Part shown: positions 52,295-60,965 of the stretch, piece after piece
How the letters are laid out: each line of letters begins with the position of its first letter
How positions within the stretch are numbered: the first letter of the stretch is position 1
NCBI GenBank assembly: GCA_963783945.1
Contig: CAWAPS010000007.1
Location: 310,001-374,000 of the forward strand
Length of the DNA stretch: 64,000 nucleotides
Source: CAWAPS01 sp963783945
Lineage (GTDB): Bacteria; Actinomycetota; Acidimicrobiia; Acidimicrobiales; Palsa-688
Direction of reading: 5' to 3'
Program-made: the position numbers and the translations under genes
The notes under the pieces: generated by a model
What the model was told of the DNA's origin: nothing
Databases searched by the model: none
Seen by the model: the letters and a program-made list of their open reading frames with translations, nothing else

Positions 52295-53245
52295 TCAGGC
52301 GCCTTTGAGGACCCGCCGCATCTCCTCGAAGGTCATTTGCTGGGCGATCCTGGCGCCGTCGAGTGCCGCATCCATGCTGAAGAACCCGTGGAACATACCG
52401 TCGGCCCGGTGGATGACCACGGGTACGCCGGCGGCTTCCAGCAGTTTGCCGTAGTGCTCGCCCTCGTCGCGCAAAGGGTCGTATTCAGCGGTGAGGACGA
52501 ACGCCGGCGGCAGGCCGGTCAGCGTCGGCGCCCGGTTCGGTGAGCAATACGGCTCCTCGCCCGCGTCGTCATCCGGGAGGTACTGCTTTCGAAACCACTC
52601 CATCGAGTCCGTGTGAAGGAAATAGCCAGTGGCGTTCTCGGATTTCGATGGGTAGTCGTTGCGTCCCGCCGTGCTGTCGATGACCGGGTACACCAGGACC
52701 TGGAGGGCCACGGCCGGGCCGCCCCGGTCTCGCGCCATCAGTGCGGCGGCGGCGGCCAGGTTGCCACCGGCGCTGTCGCCGGCGACGGCGACCCGGGTCT
52801 GGTCGATCGACAGCTCGTCGGCACTGGCTGCCACCCACGCCAAGGCCGAGTAGCAGTCTTCGGCCGCCGCGGGGTATTTGTGCTCCGGGGCTTTCCGGTA
52901 ATCGACGGAGACCACCACGGCGTCGACTTCGTTGGCCATGCGCCGGCAAAGTCCGTCGTGGCTCTCGAGATCAGCCATCACCCACCCACCGCCGTGGAAG
53001 AAGACCACCCCTGGCCGAAGGGCCTTGTCGTCACTCGGCCAGTAGACGCGTACGACCACGCCCATGCCGTCCGCGCCGGGGGCGACCCGGTGCTCCACCC
53101 GGGCCACCGGATCAACCGGCGGTGCTTCGAAAGCGATGGCAGCCATCGCGGTGCGCAGGTCCTCGGCTCTCTCGTAGTGTTCGACTCGGGGCATTGATTG
53201 GTCGAGCATTTCAATCAGGCCCTTTGCTGCAGGGTCAAGTGCCAT
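52295..53245 (-). CDS. Alpha/beta hydrolase, hormone-sensitive lipase (HSL) family esterase
   Basis: 316 residues. The oxyanion-hole motif is VVFFHGGGWVMADLESHDGL, the nucleophile elbow VAVAGDSAGGNLAAAAAL, the acid in LTAEYDPLRDEGEHYGKLLE and the base in MFHGFFSMDA, i.e. complete Ser-Asp-His of the HSL (bHSL) group. Likely hydrolyses short-chain esters in the cytoplasm. It converges on the amidohydrolase gene (11-base gap) and is divergent from the SMP-30 gene. Confidence 0.92.
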   Translation of the reverse strand: MALDPAAKGLIEMLDQSMPRVEHYERAEDLRTAMAAIAFEAPPVDPVARVEHRVAPGADGMGVVVRVYWPSDDKALRPGVVFFHGGGWVMADLESHDGLCRRMANEVDAVVVSVDYRKAPEHKYPAAAEDCYSALAWVAASADELSIDQTRVAVAGDSAGGNLAAAAALMARDRGGPAVALQVLVYPVIDSTAGRNDYPSKSENATGYFLHTDSMEWFRKQYLPDDDAGEEPYCSPNRAPTLTGLPPAFVLTAEYDPLRDEGEHYGKLLEAAGVPVVIHRADGMFHGFFSMDAALDGARIAQQMTFEEMRRVLKGA

Positions 53246-53423
53246 GTCTCCTACCCCCTCTTAACCGCGTTCGACCTACCGGAATGCTCGGCAGAATAAT
53301 AGGGACGGTTGCCCCGCTGCCACCGCGAGTCGCGTCGCCGTCACCGGCGGAGCTATAGGCGCGACGCCCATGAGGTACTGTCCTGCCCGACAGTGTTCGA
53401 ATGAGTCGACGAAGGGGATGAAC

Positions 53424-54269
53424 ATGTCTCGTGATGTGAACCTGTTCTTTGAAGGGCTGGGATTCGGCGAAGGTCCCCGATGGCACGAAGGCCGGCTGTG
53501 GTTTTCCGACTTCATTCTCAACCATGTCGCGAGCGTCGACCTCGAGAAGAATTTCCGCGTCGAGGTCAAGCTCGATGACCGGCCGAGCGGCCTGGGATGG
53601 CTCCCGGACGGTCGCCTTTTGATCGTGTCCATGTTCAACCGGCAGATCATGCGGCAGGAGCGCGACGGGCAGCTGGTGGTACACGCCGACATCTCGCACG
53701 TTGCCAGCTTCGGCGCCAACGACATGGTGGTCGGCCCGGACGGGACGGCTTACATCGGCAACCTGGGCAGCGACCTGATGGCGGGAGAGCCCCTCACGGA
53801 AGCCAAGCTGGCCATCGTTCGCCCCGACGGGAGCGTTTCGGCCCTCGAGGAGGGCATGTTCATCCCGAATGGCTCGGTCATCCCCCCGGCGGGGGACACC
53901 CTGATCGTCGGGGAGTCCCACAGCCGTCGTTACCGGGCGTTCCCCATCAGGTCGGATGGCTCTCTCGGGGAGAGCCGGGTTTGGGCCGACCTGGGCGAGT
54001 ACTCGCCTGATGGCTGCTCTCTCGATGCCGAGGGCGGCATCTGGTTCGCCGACCCGGGCTCGAAAAAGGTGGGTCGAGTGCTCGAAGGCGGCAAGGTCAC
54101 CGAAGTGGTCGACATGCCCGACACGCCGTATGCCTGTGCCCTCGGCGGAGTGAACGGCACCACGCTCTTCGTGATCACGTGCCCGTCGTGGCCGACCAGC
54201 GACCTCGAGCCAGGCAGCGCCCGGATCTGGACGATCGAGGTCGACGCGCCGCACGCCGGCCTGCCGTAA
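53424..54269 (+). CDS. SMP-30/gluconolactonase-like protein
   Basis: 281 residues from the ATG at 53,424, which has GAAGGGG six bases before it; an ATG at 53,370 gives an unusual 18-residue extension. Beta-propeller lactonase features: FGEGPRWHEGRLWFSDFILN (metal Glu in EGPRW), DRPSGLGWLPDGRLLIVSMF, HVASFGANDMVVGPDGTAYI GNLG (metal-ligand Asn), NGSVIPPAGDTLIVGESH and SPDGCSLDAEGGIWFADPGS (Asp). Probably a sugar or ring lactone hydrolase. Confidence 0.88.
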   Translation: MSRDVNLFFEGLGFGEGPRWHEGRLWFSDFILNHVASVDLEKNFRVEVKLDDRPSGLGWLPDGRLLIVSMFNRQIMRQERDGQLVVHADISHVASFGANDMVVGPDGTAYIGNLGSDLMAGEPLTEAKLAIVRPDGSVSALEEGMFIPNGSVIPPAGDTLIVGESHSRRYRAFPIRSDGSLGESRVWADLGEYSPDGCSLDAEGGIWFADPGSKKVGRVLEGGKVTEVVDMPDTPYACALGGVNGTTLFVITCPSWPTSDLEPGSARIWTIEVDAPHAGLP

Positions 54270-54275
54270 CCCGGA

Positions 54276-54323
54276 CCGCCCGGCCGCCCGGCCGCCCGGC
54301 CGCCCGGCCCCCGCCGGGGGCGG
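54276..54323. repeat. Tandem 8-bp repeat (CCGCCCGG x4) followed by a GC hairpin
   Basis: Four perfect copies at 54276-54307, followed by CCCCCGCCGGGGG capable of pairing. It lies just after the SMP-30 stop and may act as a transcription end in a high-GC genome, or be a slippage tract. Confidence 0.55.
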
Positions 54324-54418
54324 GGCATCCATCCGGGACGGGCGGTTTGAAAACGCCGTGGTAACGTTTTCCCCGACCTCGTGGCAAACGGTACGGGTGT
54401 AGGGGAGAGAGTTTTGAT

Positions 54419-55621
54419 ATGACGCTTGTACAGGATCTCATCATCGATGCGGACAGCCACATCACCGAGCCCCCGGATGTTTGGACGACCCGCGTGCCGG
54501 CCAAATACCGCGACGCGGTACCGCACGTGGTGCGGCAGGGCACCGCGGACACCTGGGTGCTCAACGACGAACAGTTGGCACCGGTCGGCGTGACCGCGCC
54601 AGCCGGTTGGCCGACTTTCCCGCCGGAATACCCTCAGACATACGAGGACTGTCACCCGGGCGCATATCAGGCCGATGCCCGGCTCCGGTATATGGATGAA
54701 GCAGGCATCTGGGCCCAGGTGCTCTATCCCAACGTCGGCGGTTTCGGAAGCGAGAACTTTCTGAAACTCGGCGATGAGGAGTTAAAGCTGATATGCGTCT
54801 CGGCTTACAACGATTTCCTGCTCGAGTGGGCCTCTGCAGATCGTCGACGGCTGCTGCCGGTGGTGGCCACACCCTTCTGGGACATCGAGGCGACGGTGCG
54901 GGAGTTGGAGCGGGCCGTCCCGATGGGGGCGAGAGGCATTCTGTTCACCGGTGAGCCACAGCGCTTCGGGCTTCCGGTGATCGGATCTCCGCACTGGGAT
55001 CCGCTGTGGGAGATCGCCGAGAGCGCCAATCTTCCCATCCACTTCCACATCGGCAGTGCCGGCGATACCCTCGAGCATTCGACCCCCGAGCGATGGAACC
55101 TTCACGGCAGCGCCGGCACCCAGTCCTACACGGCGGTCAGCCTGTTCATGAAGAACGGAGTGCAGTGCTGCGACCTGATCACGTCGGGCGTCCTGAACCG
55201 TTATCGGGGCCTGAAGTTCGTCTCGGTGGAGAGCGGCATCGGCTGGCTCCCGTTCATGCTCGAGGCAGCCGACTACAGCTGGCTCGGTGCGTTCCGACCC
55301 GGCCGGCAGCGCACTGCTGAGGACATCCTGCCCTCAGAGCTGTTCCGCCAGAGCGTCTACGTGACCTACTGGTTCGAGTCGGTCGCGCCCAAGCACTTCC
55401 TCGACCTGGTGCCGATCGACAATGTGCTGTTCGAGACGGACTTTCCTCACACGACGTGCCTGTTCGGAAATATCCAGGAGACGATCGATTCCGGTCTGGG
55501 CCATGTGGACAAGAGCGTCCGCCGGAAGATCCTGTGGGAGAACGCCGCGGCGTTGTATCACATCGAGGAGCCGCCCGAATCGTGGCGCCATGCGTCGCTT
55601 ACCGGTAGCGCCGCGACCTGA
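54419..55621 (+). CDS. Amidohydrolase family 2 protein
   Basis: 400 residues, preceded by GGGGAGAG. Belongs to the Amidohydro_2 (ACMS decarboxylase-like) superfamily: starts DLIIDADSHITEPPDVW, where the usual D-x-H-x-H is D-x-D-x-H. Later parts are NLPIHFHIGSAGDT (metal His), KFVSVESGIGWLPFMLEAAD and NVLFETDFPHTTCLFGN (catalytic Asp), KILWENAAALYHI. Members cleave C-C bonds of carboxylated rings or hydrolyse C-N bonds. Neighbouring Rieske, SDR and EthD-like genes fit a ring-degradation role. Confidence 0.88.
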   Translation: MTLVQDLIIDADSHITEPPDVWTTRVPAKYRDAVPHVVRQGTADTWVLNDEQLAPVGVTAPAGWPTFPPEYPQTYEDCHPGAYQADARLRYMDEAGIWAQVLYPNVGGFGSENFLKLGDEELKLICVSAYNDFLLEWASADRRRLLPVVATPFWDIEATVRELERAVPMGARGILFTGEPQRFGLPVIGSPHWDPLWEIAESANLPIHFHIGSAGDTLEHSTPERWNLHGSAGTQSYTAVSLFMKNGVQCCDLITSGVLNRYRGLKFVSVESGIGWLPFMLEAADYSWLGAFRPGRQRTAEDILPSELFRQSVYVTYWFESVAPKHFLDLVPIDNVLFETDFPHTTCLFGNIQETIDSGLGHVDKSVRRKILWENAAALYHIEEPPESWRHASLTGSAAT

Positions 55622-55638
55622 CTGACCAGTTCCAGCCG

Positions 55639-55671
55639 GCCCGGCCCGCTCAGCTAAGGAGCGGGCCGGGC
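55639..55671. terminator. Bidirectional hairpin between convergent genes
   Basis: Perfect 13-bp stem GCCCGGCCCGCTC / GAGCGGGCCGGGC with a 7-base loop, 18 bases after the amidohydrolase stop and 14 bases from the SDR stop. There is no T-run, as is usual for actinobacterial terminators. Confidence 0.75.
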
Positions 55672-55684
55672 AGCCGTTCTCGTC

Positions 55685-56605
55685 TCATTGGAAGATGGAG
55701 GCTTCGGACTGGTGGGAGCCGCCGGCGCCGAAGGGGAATTTGGATGCGGCGCCGCCGTCGACCAGGAGCATTTGTCCGGTGACATAGTCGGACATGGGGG
55801 AGGCGAAGTACAGCACGGCCCGGGCGATGTCTTCGGGTTCGCCGGCGCGTTGGAGGGGGAGGTTGCGGCCCAGCACTGCCTTGTTTTCTTCTGACATGTT
55901 CGTGGCGGGGGTGGCAATGGAGCCGGGGGAGACGGCGTTGACCCGGATGCCCGAGCGGCCGTATTCCACGGCCAGCGTCTTGGTGAGGTGGATCAGGCCG
56001 GCTTTGGCGGCTCCGTAGGCGGCGTGGTTGGGGGCGCCGAACACTCCGCTTATGGACGTGACGCTGACGATCGACCCGCCGCCGCGAGCGATCATGTTGG
56101 GGATGACGGCCCGGCACAACCAGAACACGTAGCGCAGGTTGAGGTGGACGATCATGTCCCACTCGGCGGTGCCCCACAGGTCGAGGTGTTTCCATTCTCC
56201 GTACTGGTTCATGCCCCCGGCGATGTTGGCCAGCACGTCGACGCCGCCTAGTTGGCCGACCACGGTCTCGACGGCGTGCTGGCACTGTTGCTCGTCGCGC
56301 AGGTCGGCGATGACGGGGATGGCGGTTACGCCCTGGGCCCGCAGGGAGGCGGAGACCGATTCGGCTCGTTCGCCGACCAGGTCCAGGCAGGCCACGGCGG
56401 CCCCGGCGGCGGCCAGGGTGCGGGTGGTGGCTTCGCCGATGCCCCGTCCGCCTCCCGCGACCAGGGCCACTTTGCCCTTGAGCAGGGGGTCTCCGGGCTG
56501 CCATCGGGTTTGGGCCAGGGGCGGGGAGTCCAGGTCGGCCTTGGCCTGCTCTTCGGCCTCTTGCTGCTTCCTGGCCTGATCGCGCAGGATCGACACTAAA
56601 TCCAT
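55685..56605 (-). CDS. Short-chain dehydrogenase/reductase
   Basis: 306 residues. The nucleotide-binding motif is VALVAGGGRGIGEATTRTLA (T-G-x3-G-x-G variant with A-G-G-G-R-G-I-G). VLANIAGG is the NNAG equivalent, SIVSVTSISG holds the catalytic Ser and YGAAKAGLIHLTKTLAVEYG the Tyr-x3-Lys. Ends VTGQMLLVDGGAASKF. An extra 40-residue N-terminal helix (ILRDQARKQQEAEEQAKADL) precedes the SDR core. Cofactor preference unclear, but Asp in ACLDLV suggests NAD(H). Followed 33 bases upstream by the Rieske gene in the same direction. Confidence 0.93.
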   Translation of the reverse strand: MDLVSILRDQARKQQEAEEQAKADLDSPPLAQTRWQPGDPLLKGKVALVAGGGRGIGEATTRTLAAAGAAVACLDLVGERAESVSASLRAQGVTAIPVIADLRDEQQCQHAVETVVGQLGGVDVLANIAGGMNQYGEWKHLDLWGTAEWDMIVHLNLRYVFWLCRAVIPNMIARGGGSIVSVTSISGVFGAPNHAAYGAAKAGLIHLTKTLAVEYGRSGIRVNAVSPGSIATPATNMSEENKAVLGRNLPLQRAGEPEDIARAVLYFASPMSDYVTGQMLLVDGGAASKFPFGAGGSHQSEASIFQ

Positions 56606-56638
56606 GAAACAAACCCCCTCGCAGGTCCTAAAGAATGA

Positions 56639-57991
56639 TCACTGTGCGAGATATCGGTCGAGCTCTCGGTGCATGTTGGCGATGCCGTCCTCGTAGTCCC
56701 GTGACAGCCGCAGGGCCCGGAAGGCAGGCGAGTGCAAGCCGCGCTGCTGGCGTTCGATGTTGCTGAAATCCTGGCGCGGGATCACCGGCCACCCATCAGC
56801 GTCTTCTTTGTCGAACACGCCAGCGAATTCGGCACGCGGCACGGCCTCATGGGCCGGCTTCAGGCTGACGGCCCATATCTCGAAGAAGCAGGCCTCGGGG
56901 TCGGTCCCGTCAGGCCGGAAGCGGTAGATCGCAGCCGCTCCGAACATCGGGAGTATCACATAGTTGGGAAACATGAAGAATACGCCGCCCCACCGCGGGT
57001 ACGCCTCTGGTTCGAGCTCGGGCAGCGGCATGCCTGCGCCGGCGTAGTACTCGTACAGCTTCGTCATGAATTCCTGCTGGAGCGCCTCGAGGTCGGTGAA
57101 CTTGTAGCGCAAGCCCTCCATGATCCTCACCTCAGGCGGCAAGGGATAGACGTCGTAGGTCTCCCCCAGGATCGCAAAGGATTCGACCGTGGACCCGATG
57201 ACGTCCCCGTCGGGATCCACATCGGTGATCAGCGGCGACCGGTTGTAGTAGTGCGAGTTTCCGTTGTCATCAGAGAAGTAGTCGCTGAAATTGTGGGGGA
57301 ATCGCTCGTAGAGCCCGAGCGTCAGCTGGGGGTGGGTCTGCATGCTGTGCCAGCCTTCGAGGAAGGCCTCCTGGGCCATCTTCCAGTTGGCCTTCAACCG
57401 CACGGCCTTCCACCAGCGGACCTTCATGTCCCCGATGAGCAGCGGATCGAGCATGCCGGCCACGGGGGCGAGCTGCTCCCGAAGCGGCCGGGCGTCGCGG
57501 TCCAGGTTGATGAACACCGCCCCGCCCCAGGTGTCGACCAGGCACTCGTGCAGGGCCAGCTCGCTGTCGGTCACACACGACGGCCGGAAACTCTCCGCCC
57601 CATACACCAACGACGACGTCCCGTCGATGTTCCAGCGCCAGCCGTGGAACGGGCACACGATCTGACGACCCCGGAACGTCCCCGACCCCACCGCCAGCTG
57701 GGTGGCCCGATGCGGGCACACATTGTGATACGCCTTGATGTCTGCGGCTCCCGGCCCGTGCCGTACCACCAGCACCGACAGGTCAGAGATCTTGTACTCC
57801 ACGTAGTCGCCCACCGCGGGGATCTCCTCGAGCCGGCACGCCATCTGCCACACGCGCGGCCACAGCCGGTCCCGCTCGGCGTCGAAGAACTGGCGGTCCA
57901 GATACCGTTGTTTCGGGATCCAGCAGGAATCCTCGATCGGGAACAACGACCCTGACGAGACCGGAGCCTCCGGCTCCAACAAATCGGTCAC
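56639..57991 (-). CDS. Rieske aromatic ring-hydroxylating oxygenase, alpha subunit
   Basis: 450 residues from the GTG at 57,991, which has AAGAGG at proper distance; an ATG at 58,057 would add 22 residues without family character. The [2Fe-2S] site is YHNVCPHRATQL ... IVCPFHGWRWNIDG (C-x-H...C-x2-H). The catalytic domain follows with NWKMAQEAFLEGWHSMQTHP QL (mononuclear-iron region, with E-G-W-H and H at H-P-Q) and a C-terminal region MFPNYVILPMFGAAAIYRFR PDG. Needs reductase and ferredoxin partners not present here. Likely in an operon with the SDR. Confidence 0.92.
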   Translation of the reverse strand: MTDLLEPEAPVSSGSLFPIEDSCWIPKQRYLDRQFFDAERDRLWPRVWQMACRLEEIPAVGDYVEYKISDLSVLVVRHGPGAADIKAYHNVCPHRATQLAVGSGTFRGRQIVCPFHGWRWNIDGTSSLVYGAESFRPSCVTDSELALHECLVDTWGGAVFINLDRDARPLREQLAPVAGMLDPLLIGDMKVRWWKAVRLKANWKMAQEAFLEGWHSMQTHPQLTLGLYERFPHNFSDYFSDDNGNSHYYNRSPLITDVDPDGDVIGSTVESFAILGETYDVYPLPPEVRIMEGLRYKFTDLEALQQEFMTKLYEYYAGAGMPLPELEPEAYPRWGGVFFMFPNYVILPMFGAAAIYRFRPDGTDPEACFFEIWAVSLKPAHEAVPRAEFAGVFDKEDADGWPVIPRQDFSNIERQQRGLHSPAFRALRLSRDYEDGIANMHRELDRYLAQ

Positions 57992-58117
57992 GGAACATAC
58001 CTCTTTCTCATGGCGAGGCGGGCCGGCCCAGACCAGAAACCCCTCGTGCCCGTCCAACCTACATAATTATCGTTGCTCGGTCCCTTAGGCGAGCCCGCGC
58101 CCAAGCAAGCCAACGGG

Positions 58118-59023
58118 TCAGCGAAGACGGTCGACGTAGGTCTCGGTGCCTGGCAGGGTGGGGTAGAAGGGGGAGGCGAACACGACCCGGCCCCGGCCAT
58201 TTGCCGATATCCGCTCTCCGGCGCCCGCGAACACCGCAGGCCAGCACTCAGGCGGGGGTACCTCGGTGAAAGAGACGAGCGTCACCAGCCGTTCGAGGCC
58301 GGGAATGTGGTCGGCCATCCGCTCTTCCATCTTCCGGAACCTTTCCGGCGTCGCCCCCTGCTCCGGCCCCGGTTGCTGCTCCGCGGGCCGGTCGGCGCGA
58401 CCCTGGTCGGATTCGAACAGCAAGGTCATGGCGACCGGGGATCCGGCCAGGCGCTCGGGGAGAAACTCGTCGCGCAACCACCGCTCGAGGTCGTCCCGTC
58501 TCTCGCCTGCGTCCACGACCTCGACGACGAGGCCCTGGTAGGGATAGTCGAGAGCGTGAATGTCGCGCGGTCCGTGCTCATCCCGATACACCGGGCCGGC
58601 GTAGACCTGAAACGAGGTGAAGACACTCGCCCAGCCGGAGTCGACACGCCCATCGGGCATGCTCCGCACGTGGGTGGAATAGGTCCAGGCGAAATGGTCC
58701 TCGTAGCGACCGGCGGTGATCCAGTAGACCGAGATGTACTTGCCGCGGGACAAGGGTTGGGCGATGAGCGAATTCTCCGGGTAGCGCAGCGCTTGAAGGT
58801 CGCGGGGGGCCACCCAGCGGCGACCGGCGAACAGCCACGGCATCGCCATGGCGCCGGAATAGAAGTGTTCGTCCTCGTACCAGCGGTTGTACTCGGCTTC
58901 GTGACCCTCGTCGGGCTCGACCAGCGTGATGAGCGACCGGCCGATCGCCACCTCATAGGGTCCTTCCATCGGTAGCGCCGAATACGGGTTCACGCCCGCA
59001 ATTTCCGTAGCTCCAGAGGTCAT
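58118..59023 (-). CDS. EthD-like dimeric alpha-beta barrel protein
   Basis: 301 residues, no well-known name. The segment SLITLVEPDEGHEAEYNRWY EDEHF resembles the EthD/DABB pattern (E-x-x-Y-N-x-W-Y-x-x-E-H), followed by a second half VVEVVDAGERRDDLERWLRD EFLPE. Such proteins accompany oxygenases in Mycobacterium and other Actinobacteria. No catalytic assignment possible. It lies 126 bases upstream of the Rieske gene in the same orientation, so it is probably the first gene of that operon. Confidence 0.65.
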   Translation of the reverse strand: MTSGATEIAGVNPYSALPMEGPYEVAIGRSLITLVEPDEGHEAEYNRWYEDEHFYSGAMAMPWLFAGRRWVAPRDLQALRYPENSLIAQPLSRGKYISVYWITAGRYEDHFAWTYSTHVRSMPDGRVDSGWASVFTSFQVYAGPVYRDEHGPRDIHALDYPYQGLVVEVVDAGERRDDLERWLRDEFLPERLAGSPVAMTLLFESDQGRADRPAEQQPGPEQGATPERFRKMEERMADHIPGLERLVTLVSFTEVPPPECWPAVFAGAGERISANGRGRVVFASPFYPTLPGTETYVDRLR

Positions 59024-59286
59024 GCCGCGACCGTCATTGTGTTGACCCGGTCGCCTCGGGCCTCCAGCGCGGAAACCACCTCCACCGAGTCCGACACTGC
59101 GTACTCGGCCGCGGCCTGGTCGAGGTCATCGCAGCAAGGAACAATAGTGAAAGCTAACACTTTCGGACGTACAGACGGCAAGAGAATCCCGGCGGTGGCC
59201 GGCCCCGGCTGCGACTCGAAAGCGATCGAGTCAGGCCGGCGGCGTGTGCTCCTCCAGGAATTCCCGGACCAGCGCAGCCGTGGCAT
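59020..59286 (-). CDS. Small open frame coupled to the EthD-like gene (doubtful)
   Basis: The frame ends VEVVSALEARGDRVNTMTVA A with TGA overlapping the EthD-like ATG (ATGA, 59020-59023). A shorter start at VLAFTIVPCCDDLDQAAAEY would give about 46 residues. The overlap and the helix-like composition make it worth recording; no homologue known and the 5' part overlaps the hydrolase gene. Confidence 0.3.
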   Translation of the reverse strand: MPRLRWSGNSWRSTRRRPDSIAFESQPGPATAGILLPSVRPKVLAFTIVPCCDDLDQAAAEYAVSDSVEVVSALEARGDRVNTMTVAA

Positions 59287-59998
59287 CCTGGCGTGCCGGT
59301 CCGGACCAATCGGTGACCAGCGTGGCCGTCGGAGCCAGGGCGGCTATCTCCTCCGCGACCGCTCGAGGATGGTAAACGTCATTGCCGGCCAGCACGAGGA
59401 GAGGGACCGGGCAGGAGCGAACGAAGTCCCGGGACACGTTGAACACGAAGTCACCCCCGAACATGCTCTCCCTCATGGACTCGAGTGAACGTTCGTCCAC
59501 CTCGGCCCCTTCCGAGCGGTAAGCCGCCCGGATAGAGGACGCCCACCCATCGAACAGTTCGTAGAAATGGTCACGGTTGTCGGCCGAGAGCCCGATCGGG
59601 TTCTGCAGCACCGCAGCGGTGACCCGGCCGGGTGAGGCGTGGCACACCCCGAGGCAGAACGACGACCCGATACACCCGCCCATCACATGGGTCGACCCGA
59701 TACCGAGGTGGTCCATAAGGGCGAGCTGGTCCGAAGCGTAACTCGCCCACCCGTCGCCCGGCCGGACAGGCGCGTGCGATCCGCCGGCGTTGCGCTGGTC
59801 CATGGCCACCACCCGATACCGGTCCGCCAGCACTCTCCTGGGATCGAGCCACGGCATCGGTTCCCCGGGTGCATCGGGCCGCTCGAACCACAGCTGGGCT
59901 ACAGAGTTCATGCCTCCGGGCGCGAAGAGCACGAGAGGGTACCCGTCCCCGTGGACCTCGTAGTAGATCGAGACCCCATCCTTCTCCATTAAGGCCAT
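59231..59998 (-). CDS. Alpha/beta hydrolase with a Cys at the nucleophile position
   Basis: 255 residues from ATG at 59,998 (MALMEKDGVSIYYEVHGDGY). Typical strand 3 and oxyanion segment LVLFAPGGMNSVAQLW and YRVVAMDQRNAGGSHAPVRP. The elbow reads THVMGGCIGSSFCLGVC, i.e. G-x-C-x-G where most members have Ser. The acid is probably the Asp of VLAGNDVYHP. The final His usual near the C-terminus is not obvious: TLVTDWSGPARQDATAALVR has none. Catalysis may be atypical or lost. It is transcribed toward the EthD-like gene and lies about 95 bases after rhodanese. Confidence 0.85.
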   Translation of the reverse strand: MALMEKDGVSIYYEVHGDGYPLVLFAPGGMNSVAQLWFERPDAPGEPMPWLDPRRVLADRYRVVAMDQRNAGGSHAPVRPGDGWASYASDQLALMDHLGIGSTHVMGGCIGSSFCLGVCHASPGRVTAAVLQNPIGLSADNRDHFYELFDGWASSIRAAYRSEGAEVDERSLESMRESMFGGDFVFNVSRDFVRSCPVPLLVLAGNDVYHPRAVAEEIAALAPTATLVTDWSGPARQDATAALVREFLEEHTPPA

Positions 59999-60093
59999 GG
60001 CCCCAAGGTAGATGGGCACAGGCGACCGGGGCACGCCAGCCGGGCGGCCACTGGGGCGGGCCCGCGGCCCTCGGGGTCGTCGGGGCCGCACCC

Positions 60094-60957
60094 CTACCCG
60101 GCCGGTCCGGTCTCTACCGGGTGGTCGCCAAGGTGGCTGTATTCCGACCATGAGCCGGGGTACAGCCGCCCCGGGGAGAATCCGGCCAGCTCGAGAGCCA
60201 GCAGATTGTGGCACGCGGTGACCCCTGAACCGCAGTACGACACGACCGGGGAGCTGGGGGTAACCCCGGCCGATACGAAGCGGCGGCGCAAGTCGGCGAC
60301 GGGTAGGAACAACCCGGCAGGATCGAGGTTTTCCCGGCACGGCAGGCTGCGGGCGCCGGGAATGTGCCCGGCTCGAGCGTCGACGGTTTCCGTTTCACCG
60401 CGGTAGCGATCGGGACTGCGAGCGTCGAGCACCACATTTCCCGGGTGGGTGGCGTCGTTGACGTCGGCCAATCGCTCGGCCGGCCAAGGCCGGGGGGTGA
60501 AGGACGGCGGGTGCATTGCCGGCGGGTCAGCGGCCGGGGCCGGTCCCGTCTCCAGCGCGCCCCCATACGCGGCAAGACCGCCGTCGAGGAGGGCGGCGTC
60601 ATGCCCCGTAACCCGGAGCATCCATACCAGGCGGGCGGCGATGACCCCACCCATATCGTCGTAGGCGATCACGGTTGAGCGGTCTGCGATCCCGAGCTGC
60701 GACATGCCCTCGGCGAAGGTCTCGGGCGAGGGAAGGGGATGGCGCCCCTGGAGCGGGCTCGGCGGCCCGGCCAGCCAACGGTCCAGGTCGACGAACACCG
60801 CGCCCGGCAAGTGCCCGCTCCCATACGCCTGTCGGCCGGAACGACCGTCCAAATACCATCGCACGTCGCAGACGACGGTGCCGGCCGGCCGGTTGGCCAG
60901 CCAGGTTCGATCGACGACAGCAGGTATCACGGTGTCGACGGTAGTCCTCGAGATCAC
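60094..60957 (-). CDS. sseA: Thiosulfate/3-mercaptopyruvate sulfurtransferase (rhodanese)
   Basis: 287 residues from the GTG at 60,957; the frame stays open far upstream but that part is antisense to mug. Two rhodanese domains: the inactive one has VCDVRWYLDGRSGRQAYGSG HLPGAVFVDLD, the active one VVLDARSPDRYRGETE, AGHIPGARSLPCRENLDPAG and SPVVSYCGSGVTACHNLLAL with the persulfide Cys in the CGSGVTAC loop. That loop is closer to the mercaptopyruvate type. Eight bases downstream of mug in the same direction. Confidence 0.93.
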   Translation of the reverse strand: MISRTTVDTVIPAVVDRTWLANRPAGTVVCDVRWYLDGRSGRQAYGSGHLPGAVFVDLDRWLAGPPSPLQGRHPLPSPETFAEGMSQLGIADRSTVIAYDDMGGVIAARLVWMLRVTGHDAALLDGGLAAYGGALETGPAPAADPPAMHPPSFTPRPWPAERLADVNDATHPGNVVLDARSPDRYRGETETVDARAGHIPGARSLPCRENLDPAGLFLPVADLRRRFVSAGVTPSSPVVSYCGSGVTACHNLLALELAGFSPGRLYPGSWSEYSHLGDHPVETGPAG

Positions 60958-60965
60958 GCCCGCGG

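Noticed and set aside
56732..57955. 407-codon plus-strand frame
   Set aside because: Antisense of the Rieske oxygenase; no protein-like features.
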